DNA of 64,000 nt. It comes from Bifidobacterium breve (GTDB taxonomy: Bacteria; Actinomycetota; Actinomycetes; Nanopelagicales; Nanopelagicaceae). Below, in pieces: positions 19,353 to 28,030 of the stretch; position 1 is the stretch's first letter, and each line of letters opens with the position of its first letter. The notes below the pieces were generated by a model. The model worked only from the letters and a program-made list of their open reading frames with translations, was not told where the DNA came from and ran no database searches. The stretch lies in contig CAMCYA010000002.1 of the NCBI GenBank assembly GCA_945883675.1, positions 19,062 to 83,061 of the forward strand, in the 5' to 3' direction. The position numbers and the translations under genes were made by a program.

Positions 19353-20497
19353 TGGAAAACGTATTTGATCTGCCTTCCGAATATAAGGAGTTGCGTACTA
19401 GCGTGCGCGCCCTGGCAGAAAAAGAGATTGCACCATATGCGCAGGCAGTTGATGAAGAGCATCGTTTTCCAGTTGAAGCAAAAAATGCGCTAACTAAGAA
19501 CGGTCTATTTGCTGCTCATGTGCCTACCGAATATGGCGGCGATGGAGCAGATGCACTTGCAACAGTTTTAATTATTGAAGAAGTTGCTCGAGTCTGTGGA
19601 TCTTCTTCTTTGATCCCTGCAGTAAACAAATTAGGATCTGTTCCGTTGTTACTTGGGGGTAATGAAGATCAGAAAAAGCGTTGGCTGCCACAGTTAGTAA
19701 AAGGTTCTGGATTTTCTTACTGTCTCTCTGAATCAGAGGCAGGATCAGATGCAGCTGCACTTCGAACCAAAGTTGAACGATCTGCAGATGGTTGGGTTCT
19801 AAACGGAAGTAAGAAGTGGATTACAAATGCAGGGGAGTCAGATTTTTACTCTGTAATCGCACAAGGAGATTCATCACTTGGCACAAAGGGAATCACAGCA
19901 TTTATTGTAGAAAAATCAGATCCTGGAGTTTCATTTGGCGCACCTGAGAAAAAAATGGGAATGCGCGGATCACCAACTCGTGAAGTTTATTTTGACAATG
20001 TACAACTCAGTGATGACCGCCGGATCAGTGAAGTTGGAAAAGGTTTTGCTTTAGCGATGGACACCCTTGACCACACGCGCATAACAATTGCCGCACAGGC
20101 AATTGGATTGGCTCAAGGTGCCTTCGATGTTGCAACAAAGTATGCACATGAGCGCCAACAGTTTGGTAAGCCAATTTTTGATTTTCAAGCTATTCAATTT
20201 ATGTTGGCCGATATGGCTATGAACATTGAATCAGCACGCCTTCTTACATATTCAGCAGCAGTCAAAAGCGAGAATAATGAGAAGGATCTTCGATTCTTCT
20301 CTGCTGCAAGCAAGTGTCTTGCAAGTGATGTGGCAATGAAAGTCACACAAGATGCGATTCAAGTTTTAGGTGGCTATGGGTATGTAAGCGATTATCCAGT
20401 CGAGCGAATGATGCGCGATACAAAATTGACTCAGATATATGAAGGAACCAATCAAATTCAACGCGTTGTAATGGCTCGCAATTTACCTAACGGTTAA
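19352..20497 (+). CDS. acyl-CoA dehydrogenase
   Basis: A 381-residue flavoprotein that oxidises an acyl-CoA to the enoyl-CoA. It has YCLSESEAGSDAAALRTKV in the substrate and FAD region, RQQFGKPIFDFQAIQFMLAD in the C-terminal helix bundle, and the catalytic Glu in QIYEGTNQIQRVVMARNL, the position used by short- and medium-chain enzymes. The chain-length preference cannot be read. Its ATG overlaps the copD-ctaG stop (TAATG), and its end overlaps the convergent cyclo-ligase gene by 11 bases. The link to copper genes is not obviously functional. Confidence 0.93.
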   Translation: MENVFDLPSEYKELRTSVRALAEKEIAPYAQAVDEEHRFPVEAKNALTKNGLFAAHVPTEYGGDGADALATVLIIEEVARVCGSSSLIPAVNKLGSVPLLLGGNEDQKKRWLPQLVKGSGFSYCLSESEAGSDAAALRTKVERSADGWVLNGSKKWITNAGESDFYSVIAQGDSSLGTKGITAFIVEKSDPGVSFGAPEKKMGMRGSPTREVYFDNVQLSDDRRISEVGKGFALAMDTLDHTRITIAAQAIGLAQGAFDVATKYAHERQQFGKPIFDFQAIQFMLADMAMNIESARLLTYSAAVKSENNEKDLRFFSAASKCLASDVAMKVTQDAIQVLGGYGYVSDYPVERMMRDTKLTQIYEGTNQIQRVVMARNLPNG

Positions 20498-21029
20498 AGC
20501 GAATAAGAACCGATGGCGTTGCCGCGGCATCTAATGCAACATCATGTGGTTCATGCGGAAGCTCTTCACTTGAAAGTTCGCCCGGATAAACCAAACCAAT
20601 TTTCCACGCGTTAAGGGCCGGCAAAGAGCGGTCGTAATACCCTCCACCTTGACCAAGCCGGTAGCCAGACTGATCAACTCTTAATGCAGGAACGACGATC
20701 GCTGTGATCACGGACAAGTCTGAGATAGCTGGACCAGTTGGTTCAAAGATCTTTTTCTTTGCACGAAGTGAACTCTGCTCACCATTCCAGTCGACCCATT
20801 CAAGAAGATCTCCATTAATCCTAGGCAAATAAAGTTTTTTCCCACTTCTCAAAAATGCCTGATTAATTTCTTCAGTACTTGGCTCAGTTTCATAGGAAAC
20901 ATAAGAAGCGATTCCTGTTGCAGATTGAATCTCTGGTGCCTTCAAAATCACATTAAAGTTTGATGGTATGAATTTTTGAGATCGATCGCGGCGTGCCCGC
21001 TCCCTAATCTCCTGTTTGTCAACGCCCAT
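20487..21029 (-). CDS. 5-formyltetrahydrofolate cyclo-ligase
   Basis: ATP-dependent conversion of 5-formyl-THF to 5,10-methenyl-THF, a folate rescue enzyme. The 180-residue protein starts with a basic helix (KQEIRERARRDRSQKF), has the folate/ATP region around VVPALRVDQSGYRLGQGGG and YYDRSLP, and ends with DVALDAAATP. Its place next to the Glp-like gene, in divergent orientation, matches Rv0992c in mycobacteria by memory; galU, which should lie between, is absent. Confidence 0.93.
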   Translation of the reverse strand: MGVDKQEIRERARRDRSQKFIPSNFNVILKAPEIQSATGIASYVSYETEPSTEEINQAFLRSGKKLYLPRINGDLLEWVDWNGEQSSLRAKKKIFEPTGPAISDLSVITAIVVPALRVDQSGYRLGQGGGYYDRSLPALNAWKIGLVYPGELSSEELPHEPHDVALDAAATPSVLIRFNR

Positions 21030-21083
21030 TTAAATCTCCCATGAAATCCCAAAGATAAAACTTAATAGAAGTAGGGTTCGATT

Positions 21084-21998
21084 ATGCCAGAACACACTCG
21101 GGTGGATGAGTTTCTTACTTCACTCCTTTCCATTTGTAAGCCTCTTGAGCCATTTGAGATGTCCCTACTTGATGCTCACGGAGCAACGTTGTCTGAAGAT
21201 ATTTATGCCGGTGAACGTCTAGTTTTACGATCAGGCACACGAATACGCTCTACTCAAATTGGTTTGGCAGCATCTATTGGACGCGATCATTTACCAACTA
21301 GACCACATCCCCGAGTTGTTGTTCTTTCAGCGGGCCCAGATCTTGTTGAACCGGGACAGCCACTCAAAGATTCCAGCGATGAATACGAAACTAATTCCTG
21401 GTTGCTAACAACTGCTGTTCGCGAAGTCGGAGCTGTTGCTTATCGCGTGCATTCAATTCCAGATACTGAAGAAGAGTTACAGAAAGTAATTGAAGATCAA
21501 TTAGTCCGTGCAGATTTGATAATTATTTCTGGAGAGCGCAATGATGATTCATTTGATCTCATCACACGTACTCTTTCTTCTCTTGGAACAATTACCACAG
21601 TTGATATGGCGATAGAGGCAAGCGGGAGACACAATTTTGGAACTATCGGTCCAGATCAAATACCGGTAGTTACACTTCCGGGCGATCCAATCTCTGCATA
21701 CATTTCATTTGAACTTTTTGTTCGGCCCATGATCCGTACAATGCTAGGTGCTGCAACAATCCACCGACCTTCAGTTAAAGCTTCGCTAGAAAAACCTATT
21801 GAATCTGCAGAAGGTATGCGTTCTTACATTCGCGCTGTTTTGGCAGAAGATGGAAAGTCAGTAATGCCTTTAGAATCTCAAGATGAACAGTCAACCCTTT
21901 CTGATGCAAATGCATTTATTGCAATTTCTGAGTCGGATACATCACTTAAAACTGGTGAGCGTGTAAACGTTGTAGTTCTAGAGCGACGTTATATTTAG
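21084..21998 (+). CDS. MoeA/gephyrin-like protein lacking the lid domain (Glp-like)
   Basis: A 304-residue MoeA homologue, about 100 residues shorter than usual. The start resembles MoeA domain I, but the segment holding SxMDGYA and the TGA..P..AD motif (domain II) is missing: after SEDIYAGERLVLRSGT it jumps to the domain III entry. The TGDEL motif reads SAGPDL (about 82-87), the SGGxSxGxxD motif reads SGERNDDSFD, and LPGNPVSA reads LPGDPISA (about 198-205). Domain IV (230-304) is kept. Molybdenum insertion is therefore unlikely. In Corynebacterium a full-length paralogue, Glp, binds FtsZ with a membrane partner GlpR. The genes here follow that order. Confidence 0.85.
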   Translation: MPEHTRVDEFLTSLLSICKPLEPFEMSLLDAHGATLSEDIYAGERLVLRSGTRIRSTQIGLAASIGRDHLPTRPHPRVVVLSAGPDLVEPGQPLKDSSDEYETNSWLLTTAVREVGAVAYRVHSIPDTEEELQKVIEDQLVRADLIIISGERNDDSFDLITRTLSSLGTITTVDMAIEASGRHNFGTIGPDQIPVVTLPGDPISAYISFELFVRPMIRTMLGAATIHRPSVKASLEKPIESAEGMRSYIRAVLAEDGKSVMPLESQDEQSTLSDANAFIAISESDTSLKTGERVNVVVLERRYI

Positions 21999-22004
21999 GT
22001 AAAT

Positions 22005-22571
22005 ATGAATAGAGCTTGGCCAATTGACATAAAAAATAATGGGTTAACACTGCGGCCCTTACGATTTCGAGATATGAAGAGATGGAATCGTGTCAGAGCT
22101 GAAAATAGAGATTGGTTGTCTCCATGGGAGGCAACTATTCCCAGTATCAGCCAAGAAAGCGTTGCAGAACTTCCTACTTTTTTTGGAATGGTGCGATCCC
22201 TTCAACATGAAGCCCGCAATGGTCGATCTTTTTCTTTTGCAGTATGGAAAGGGCCAGATTTAATCGGGCAGATTTCTTTGGGTGGTGTCATTTATGGTGC
22301 GATGCGTGGAGGCCACATTGGATATTGGATTGATCGCAATTTCGCCAATCGTGGATACACAACGATGGCCGTAGAAATGCTTACTGAATATGCCTTTAAA
22401 GAGTTAAATCTGCATCGAATAGAAATTAATTTACGTCCAGAAAACGCAGCTTCCCGAAAAGTAGCTGAAAAAGCTGGCTATATTCTTGAGGGGGAAAGAC
22501 CTCGATATTTACATATCGATGGTCAATGGCGAGATCACATAGTTTTTGTCAAGGAAAATCCTGGGCTTTAG
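22005..22571 (+). CDS. GNAT acetyltransferase, RimJ/RimL type
   Basis: A 188-residue N-acetyltransferase. The acetyl-CoA site is GYWIDRNFANRGYTTMAVEM, and the C-terminal NLRPENAASRKVAEKAGYIL followed by HIDGQWRDHIVF is typical of RimJ/RimL enzymes that acetylate ribosomal or other protein N-termini. It starts 6 bases after the Glp-like stop, so it is in the same operon, as with rimJ (Rv0995) between moeA1 and Rv0996 in mycobacteria (from memory). The true protein target is unknown. Confidence 0.9.
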   Translation: MNRAWPIDIKNNGLTLRPLRFRDMKRWNRVRAENRDWLSPWEATIPSISQESVAELPTFFGMVRSLQHEARNGRSFSFAVWKGPDLIGQISLGGVIYGAMRGGHIGYWIDRNFANRGYTTMAVEMLTEYAFKELNLHRIEINLRPENAASRKVAEKAGYILEGERPRYLHIDGQWRDHIVFVKENPGL

Positions 22572-22622
22572 TAGTGCTTAAATCCCCGAAAAACATGGGG
22601 GGCTTCCTTAAGATTTACCATT

Positions 22623-23399
22623 ATGGCTTCGGGTTTAATCTATCTAGCAATCATCGGCATGTGGGTTGCCTATTTTGCGCCCCGTTGGATTCACGACCGT
22701 AATGAATTCTCAGGAAAATCAGTTGAACAATTTAAATCTGCACTTCGAGTTGTTGCAGCACAATCACCAGGTGGTGCAAATACTTCCGGAGCAATTCACA
22801 TTGACTTAGATCGTGAAGCAAAAGTTCGTCAATTACTTTTGCGCAGAAGGATCATCTTTATCATTATTACGTTTTCAATTGTTACAACAATTGTTGGAGG
22901 CTTCATGAAGACCATGCCATTTCTATATGCACTCGTTCCACTTTCTGCAATGTTGGTATATGTTGCAAATGTGCGACGGCACGTAATCGCTGATCAGTTA
23001 TACAAGCGTCGCGTGACACAGTTGCAACGTCGTAGTTCTGGTGTATCTGCAACAAACTTGGCAGAAGTTGTTCAACCAAAAGCAAGTACCGAACACTGGA
23101 TACCTTTGTCAGAGCGCGAACTAAAAGGTGTGGTAATTGTGCCTCGTGGCTCTGCTACATATCAAAATGTTTGGGAGCCAACAGAAGTTCCTGTTCCAAC
23201 ATATGTAAATGCCCCTAAAGCTGTACAGTCCAAACGAGTCATCGATCTGACAACTCCTGGCCAGTGGTCAGAAGAGCAAGAACTACTTGAAAGACAGGCG
23301 TTAGCTGCGGCTTCACCATCTCGTGATGAGATCTTTGATCAACAGTTAGCAGATGAAGCAGTTGAACGGTTGAATCAATCTCGCGCTGCTAACGAATAA
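22623..23399 (+). CDS. GlpR-like actinobacterial membrane protein
   Basis: A 258-residue protein: one N-terminal hydrophobic segment (GLIYLAIIGMWVAYFAPRW), a cytosolic stretch of about 60 residues, two membrane segments near 80-120, then an extended, probably disordered C-terminal region. The position after rimJ, the first helix and the WVAYFAPRWIH start match the family I know from Rv0996 and the Corynebacterium GlpR (receptor for the gephyrin-like Glp). Identity as GlpR is inference from synteny and this N-terminus. A possible small hairpin (CCCC/GGGG) lies in the 51-base gap after the acetyltransferase gene. Confidence 0.75.
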   Translation: MASGLIYLAIIGMWVAYFAPRWIHDRNEFSGKSVEQFKSALRVVAAQSPGGANTSGAIHIDLDREAKVRQLLLRRRIIFIIITFSIVTTIVGGFMKTMPFLYALVPLSAMLVYVANVRRHVIADQLYKRRVTQLQRRSSGVSATNLAEVVQPKASTEHWIPLSERELKGVVIVPRGSATYQNVWEPTEVPVPTYVNAPKAVQSKRVIDLTTPGQWSEEQELLERQALAAASPSRDEIFDQQLADEAVERLNQSRAANE

Positions 23400-23411
23400 T
23401 CTAGAGATAAA

Positions 23412-23442
23412 GATCTAAGGATTCAAAATCAATCCTTAGATC
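23412..23442. terminator. perfect 12-bp hairpin between convergent genes
   Basis: GATCTAAGGATT (23412-23423), a 7-base loop, and AATCCTTAGATC (23431-23442) pair perfectly. It lies after the GlpR-like gene and runs into the last bases of the convergent mannosyltransferase gene, so it probably terminates both. No strong T-run follows on either side. Confidence 0.7.
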
Positions 23443-24710
23443 CAGGAGTCAAACCACATTCTCGCTTGCCATTGTTCGTATGTTAATAATTGACCTGTAT
23501 ACAGTGGCAAAAAATATAAGAAACATAAAAAGATTAGCGTAAATCCTCCAGCAACAATGCCCTGTGAAACCCTTGGTTTTAGATCACTATCGAGTAATAA
23601 CTTTGCACAGTAAATGATTGATAAAATCAAAAATGGCTCAATGATGATTGCATAAAAACTAAACATTGTTCGCTCGGGTAATGCAAACCAGGGTAGATAA
23701 CCTGCGACTAATCCAATGACGATAATGTTGGCAACTGGGTCTGTGCTTCTATTTCTTAATGATTTAATCCAGTTCCTAATTACAAAAATGATGGCAACTG
23801 TCCCTATCCACCATAAAAATGGTGTTCCGAGTGCCAAAACTTCGCGAGAGCAATCATCACTTGCGCAGCCTTTTGGTGAGTCATAGAAAAATGAGGTTGG
23901 CCGAACCATAACGAGCCAACCTAAAGGATTTGATTGGTAAGGATGCTTCTCCGTCAAACCAATATGAAAACCAAGCATCTCGGAGTGATAATTAATCAGA
24001 GCGATTATCGGGTTGCTCGAAATTTGACGATCCCAACCTCGGTCAGAGAGAAACCAACCCATCCATGTAATTGTGTAGACAGCTAATGGAAGTAAACCAA
24101 AACTAGCAAGGGTTTTTGCAATTTTACGGGGAGTCTGACGAATATCCTGTGCAACTAATATTCGATAAAGTGTAATGAAAGTAATTACAGCGATGAAATA
24201 AATAGCGCTCCACTTACAACTAAGAGCCAAGCCAAATGCAAACCCTGCCCACCAATTCCTATTCCTACTCCATAGATAAATTCCAAGAAGTGTGAAGAAG
24301 GTTAGAAATAGATCCAGAAGAGCAGTTCGTGAATGAACCAACAAAAGACCATCGCTAGCCATTAATCCAGCAGCAAGTGCTGTCAAGACAGGTGAATAGA
24401 AAAGCACATGGACTAAACGTGCAAATAAAAGTATGAGTAAAGTTCCAAAGATTGCTGTCGCAAATCGCCATCCAAATTCATTGTCTCCAAATATTGCTAT
24501 ACCGATTGCTATAAGCCATTTTCCAAGGGGTGGATGAACGATGAACTCGGAGCTCGCACCGGTAACTTCGACTCCAAAATTGAGAAAATCTTGCGCACCA
24601 TCGACGTAGTAAAGCTCATCAAAAATAAAACCTTTTGGTGAACTTAAATTAAACAATCTCAGCACAAATGAAGCCAAAGCGATGAGAAGTGGGGCAATAG
24701 CAGCGGTCAC
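23436..24710 (-). CDS. phospholipid-linked protein O-mannosyltransferase (GT39)
   Basis: Transfers mannose from polyprenyl-phosphate-mannose to exported proteins in actinobacteria. The 424-residue multi-pass protein has the family's catalytic Asp-Glu in FIFDELYYVDGAQDF near the N-terminus, HPPLGKWLIAIGIAIF, and LLVHSRTALLDLFLTFF. It starts at a GTG (24710); homologues such as Rv1002c are longer (about 520), mostly in the C-terminal part. It is divergent from rsmI, 48 bases apart, a pairing conserved in mycobacteria. The donor lipid would be made from UppS product. Confidence 0.88.
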   Translation of the reverse strand: MTAAIAPLLIALASFVLRLFNLSSPKGFIFDELYYVDGAQDFLNFGVEVTGASSEFIVHPPLGKWLIAIGIAIFGDNEFGWRFATAIFGTLLILLFARLVHVLFYSPVLTALAAGLMASDGLLLVHSRTALLDLFLTFFTLLGIYLWSRNRNWWAGFAFGLALSCKWSAIYFIAVITFITLYRILVAQDIRQTPRKIAKTLASFGLLPLAVYTITWMGWFLSDRGWDRQISSNPIIALINYHSEMLGFHIGLTEKHPYQSNPLGWLVMVRPTSFFYDSPKGCASDDCSREVLALGTPFLWWIGTVAIIFVIRNWIKSLRNRSTDPVANIIVIGLVAGYLPWFALPERTMFSFYAIIIEPFLILSIIYCAKLLLDSDLKPRVSQGIVAGGFTLIFLCFLYFLPLYTGQLLTYEQWQARMWFDSWI

Positions 24711-24758
24711 AAGTCAAGGGTATGCGCGATTACTCAAAAATACTGAGAGTATTACGCC

Positions 24759-25601
24759 ATGACGCTCATTTTAGCTGCAACTCCAATGGGCAATCCTGGG
24801 GATGCAAGCAGTCGATTGAAGAGTGCAATCGAAGATGCAACGATTATTGCTGCTGAAGATTCCAGACGCTTTCATCGACTATGCCAAGACATCGAAGTTA
24901 CTTTTACTGCAAAAGTTGTTTCTTTCTTCGAGGGTAATGAAGAGGATAGGACAAAAGAACTTCTTGTTGAGTTAAAAAATGGTGTGACAGTTTTAGTTGT
25001 CTCTGATGCAGGTATGCCAACAATTAGTGATCCAGGTTTTAGGTTAATGCGTGAGGCAATTGCCCAAGATATTCAAGTTCAGGTTATTCCAGGACCAAGT
25101 GCAGTAACGATGGCAATTGCACTTTCAGGGTTACCTACAGATCGTTTTTCGTTTGAAGGTTTTCCACCACGAACTGCTGGTGCACGAACTTCTACTTTTG
25201 AAAAACTTCGGTTTGAAGAAAGAACTATGGTTTTCTTTGAAGCTCCTCATCGACTAAAAGAATCTTTGTCAGATGCGGTCGAAGTTTTTGGGCCAGAGCG
25301 TAAAGGTGCAATTTGTCGTGAAATGACAAAGCGCTATGAAGAAAGTATTCGAGGCACACTTTCAGAGTTATTGAGTTGGGCAAGTGCGAACGAAGTTCTG
25401 GGTGAGATAACTTTGGTGGTTCAAGGCGCAGAAATCGACTCTGCCCTACGAACAGCTAATGACATGGTGGATCGAGTCCGTGAGTTTGAAGCAGCCGGAA
25501 TGGATCGAAAGGGCGCAATTGCAACCGTTGCCGATGAATTTGGTATATCAAAACGTCTTGTTTATGCCGCTGTCGTTGATGCGAATAAGATGAGCCAGTG
25601 A
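24759..25601 (+). CDS. rsmI: 16S rRNA (cytidine1402-2'-O)-methyltransferase
   Basis: SAM-dependent methylation of C1402 in 16S rRNA, which tunes decoding at the P site. A 280-residue tetrapyrrole-methylase-fold protein beginning LILAATPMGNPGDASSRLK, with VVSDAGMPTISDPGFRLM, IPGPSAVTMAIALSGLPTDR and FEAPHRLKESL. Only 7 bases separate a possible -10 (AGTATT) and the ATG, so a leaderless mRNA is possible. It overlaps metG through GTGA. Together with rsmA in the same block it modifies the decoding centre. Confidence 0.95.
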   Translation: MTLILAATPMGNPGDASSRLKSAIEDATIIAAEDSRRFHRLCQDIEVTFTAKVVSFFEGNEEDRTKELLVELKNGVTVLVVSDAGMPTISDPGFRLMREAIAQDIQVQVIPGPSAVTMAIALSGLPTDRFSFEGFPPRTAGARTSTFEKLRFEERTMVFFEAPHRLKESLSDAVEVFGPERKGAICREMTKRYEESIRGTLSELLSWASANEVLGEITLVVQGAEIDSALRTANDMVDRVREFEAAGMDRKGAIATVADEFGISKRLVYAAVVDANKMSQ

Positions 25602-27163
25602 CCAAGTCCTTTTATTTAACGACGCCAATTTATTACGTCAATGATGCACCTCATATTGGTCATGCCTACACAACTGTTGCTGGTGATGTTTTAACTCGCT
25701 GGCACCGTCAAAAAGGTGAATCTGTCTGGTTTTTAACGGGCACAGATGAACACGGCCAGAAAGTTATGCGCACAGCTGAGGCAAACAATGTTGCCCCTCA
25801 AAAGTGGGTCGACAAACTTGTTGCAGATGCATGGAAGCCAAATTGGGAGCATTTAAATATCGCCAATGATGACTTCATTCGTACAACTGAAAAACGACAT
25901 ACAGAACGTGTACAGAAATTTCTTCAATCACTCAAAGACTCTGGCCATATTTATGCAGGTAAGTATGAAGGTCCATATTGTGTGGGATGTGAAGAGTTTA
26001 AACTTCCTGGAGATTTGATTGAAATTGATGGAGCAAAGTGCTGTCCTATTCACAGCAAACCAATTGAAATGGTGAATGAAAACAATTGGTTTTTTAAGTT
26101 ATCAGATTTTGCAAAACCATTACTAGATCACTACCGTAAAAATCCAGATGCATGTCAACCAGAGAGTGCTCGTAATGAAGTAATTTCATTTCTTGAAGGT
26201 GGCGTCTCTGATCTTTCAATTTCACGTTCTACATTTGATTGGGGAATTCCTGTTCCTTGGGATACAGCTCAAGTTGTTTACGTTTGGTTTGATGCGTTAC
26301 TTAACTATGCAACTGCAGTCGGTCTAACTGATGATCCAACCTCTGAAGGTGGGAAAAAGTTTGCACAGACATGGCCTGCCGATGTTCACTTAGTTGGAAA
26401 AGATATCTTGCGATTCCATGCCGTTATCTGGCCAGCTATGTTGATGGCAGCAGGTCTTGATGTTCCTAAAAAAGTCTTTGCACACGGATGGCTGCTCGTT
26501 GGCGGAGAGAAAATGAGTAAGAGTAAATTGACAGGTATTGCTCCTAAAGACATTACTGATCACTTTGGTGTTGACGCATTTCGATATTACTTCTTACGTG
26601 CAATTCCATTTGGAACAGATGGATCATTCTCTTGGGAAGATATGAGTGCTAGATACACATCCGAGCTTGCAAATGATTTCGGCAATTTAGCCTCACGAAG
26701 TGCTGCAATGATTGAAAAATACTGCGGTGGTGTGTTGCCAGCAGTTTCTGCAGATGCAGGATTAGAGCAGGCGTTAAATGAAACAGTTTCAAAGGCAGAT
26801 GCAGCTATGTGCGCACTTGATTTTCAAGGTGGAATTGTTGCAATTATGGATTTTTGTAAAAAAGTAAATGGTTATGTCACAGAAAAAGAGCCTTGGATTC
26901 TTGCTAAGGATCCAGCAAATCAAGCGGTGTTAGAAGAGGTTTTATATAACACTGCTGAATCTTTGCGAGCATTGGCTGTACTTTTAAATCCTGTCATGCC
27001 CCACACGTGTGAAATTTTGTGGCAAAGCCTGGGAGCTCAACCTGTTCTCGGCGATTTAGGCGCACAATCAATTTCATCTCTTGCTAAGTGGGGTCAGTTG
27101 CCAGCAGGCGCAGTAGTAACAAAAACTCCAGTTTTGTTTCCACGACTAGAAGTTACTCCTTAA
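25598..27163 (+). CDS. metG: methionyl-tRNA synthetase
   Basis: Charges both initiator and elongator tRNA-Met. GTG start at 25598, overlapping the rsmI stop. The class I motifs are HIGH in DAPHIGHAYTTV and KMSKS in GGEKMSKSKLTG. A zinc knuckle is seen as YCVGCEEF and later CCPIHSKP. The 521-residue length means there is no C-terminal tRNA-binding (EMAP-like) domain, so it probably acts as a monomer. The following tatD gene starts 6 bases after its stop. Confidence 0.97.
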   Translation: MTKSFYLTTPIYYVNDAPHIGHAYTTVAGDVLTRWHRQKGESVWFLTGTDEHGQKVMRTAEANNVAPQKWVDKLVADAWKPNWEHLNIANDDFIRTTEKRHTERVQKFLQSLKDSGHIYAGKYEGPYCVGCEEFKLPGDLIEIDGAKCCPIHSKPIEMVNENNWFFKLSDFAKPLLDHYRKNPDACQPESARNEVISFLEGGVSDLSISRSTFDWGIPVPWDTAQVVYVWFDALLNYATAVGLTDDPTSEGGKKFAQTWPADVHLVGKDILRFHAVIWPAMLMAAGLDVPKKVFAHGWLLVGGEKMSKSKLTGIAPKDITDHFGVDAFRYYFLRAIPFGTDGSFSWEDMSARYTSELANDFGNLASRSAAMIEKYCGGVLPAVSADAGLEQALNETVSKADAAMCALDFQGGIVAIMDFCKKVNGYVTEKEPWILAKDPANQAVLEEVLYNTAESLRALAVLLNPVMPHTCEILWQSLGAQPVLGDLGAQSISSLAKWGQLPAGAVVTKTPVLFPRLEVTP

Positions 27164-27169
27164 ATAAAA

Positions 27170-28030
27170 ATGGCAGATCGCCACAATCGCGACATTGATC
27201 GTCAACGTGCTCCGCTTCCAGAGCCATTACCTGTTCCCACAGTTGATGCACATGCGCATATGGAGATTGTTACAGATGCAGCATTTGATTCCAAAGAAGT
27301 GGCCGATGTAATTGCAGAGGCAAAATCTGTAAATGTAGATCGGATAGTTCAAGTTGGTTATTCGGCTGAGCAATCACGATGGTGTGTGGGAGCTGCAGAA
27401 AAATGGAACAGTTCTGTACTTGCCGCAGTTGCGCTCCACCCTAATGAAGCTCCAGTTGTAGATGATTTGAAGGCAGACCTAAAGATTATTGAAGAACTTG
27501 CCCAGCATCCAAGAGTTCGTGCGATCGGGGAGACTGGATTGGATTATTTCCGCACTCCACCAGAGTTACGAGCCCGCCAACAAGAATCCTTTAAATGGCA
27601 TATTGATTTAGCAAAGCGCACAAATAAAGCATTAGTAATTCATGATCGAGATTCACATGATGATGTTCTTTCAATATTGTTAGAAGTTGGCGCTCCGGAA
27701 AAGACTGTCTTTCATTGTTTTTCAGGCGATGTTGCAATGGCAAAAATATGTATTGAACGTGGTTACATTCTTTCTTTTGCTGGAACTCTGACATTTAAGA
27801 ACGCTCCAGAGCTACGAGATGCTGTAAAACTCGTTCCCTTGGATCAATTATTGGTTGAAACTGATTCACCATTTTTAGCCCCTGCTCCACATCGTGGTGC
27901 AGGAAATACGCCTGCACAGATTGCAAACATTGTTCGTGCAATGGCGACCGAACGAAATCAAGATTTAGCTGAGTTAGCCACGGCCCTCAGTGAAAATGCT
28001 GAGAGAGTTTTTGGATCTTTTGCGCCATGA
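27170..28030 (+). CDS. TatD-family metal-dependent hydrolase
   Basis: A 286-residue TIM-barrel DNase-like protein: metal ligands in VDAHAHMEI, GETGLDYFRT, ALVIHDRD, HCFSGD and ETDSPFLAPAPHRG. Family members have 3'-5' exonuclease activity and roles in DNA repair or D-amino-acid-related processing. The first 20 residues (ADRHNRDIDRQRAPLPEP) are an odd hydrophilic extension common in actinobacteria. It overlaps rsmA with ATGA. In mycobacteria rpfB lies between these genes; here that gene is missing. Confidence 0.92.
   Translation: MADRHNRDIDRQRAPLPEPLPVPTVDAHAHMEIVTDAAFDSKEVADVIAEAKSVNVDRIVQVGYSAEQSRWCVGAAEKWNSSVLAAVALHPNEAPVVDDLKADLKIIEELAQHPRVRAIGETGLDYFRTPPELRARQQESFKWHIDLAKRTNKALVIHDRDSHDDVLSILLEVGAPEKTVFHCFSGDVAMAKICIERGYILSFAGTLTFKNAPELRDAVKLVPLDQLLVETDSPFLAPAPHRGAGNTPAQIANIVRAMATERNQDLAELATALSENAERVFGSFAP

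Noticed and set aside
22584..22600. Attenuator hairpin CCCC/GGGG before the GlpR-like gene
   Set aside because: Only four pairs across a 9-base loop; too weak to call.
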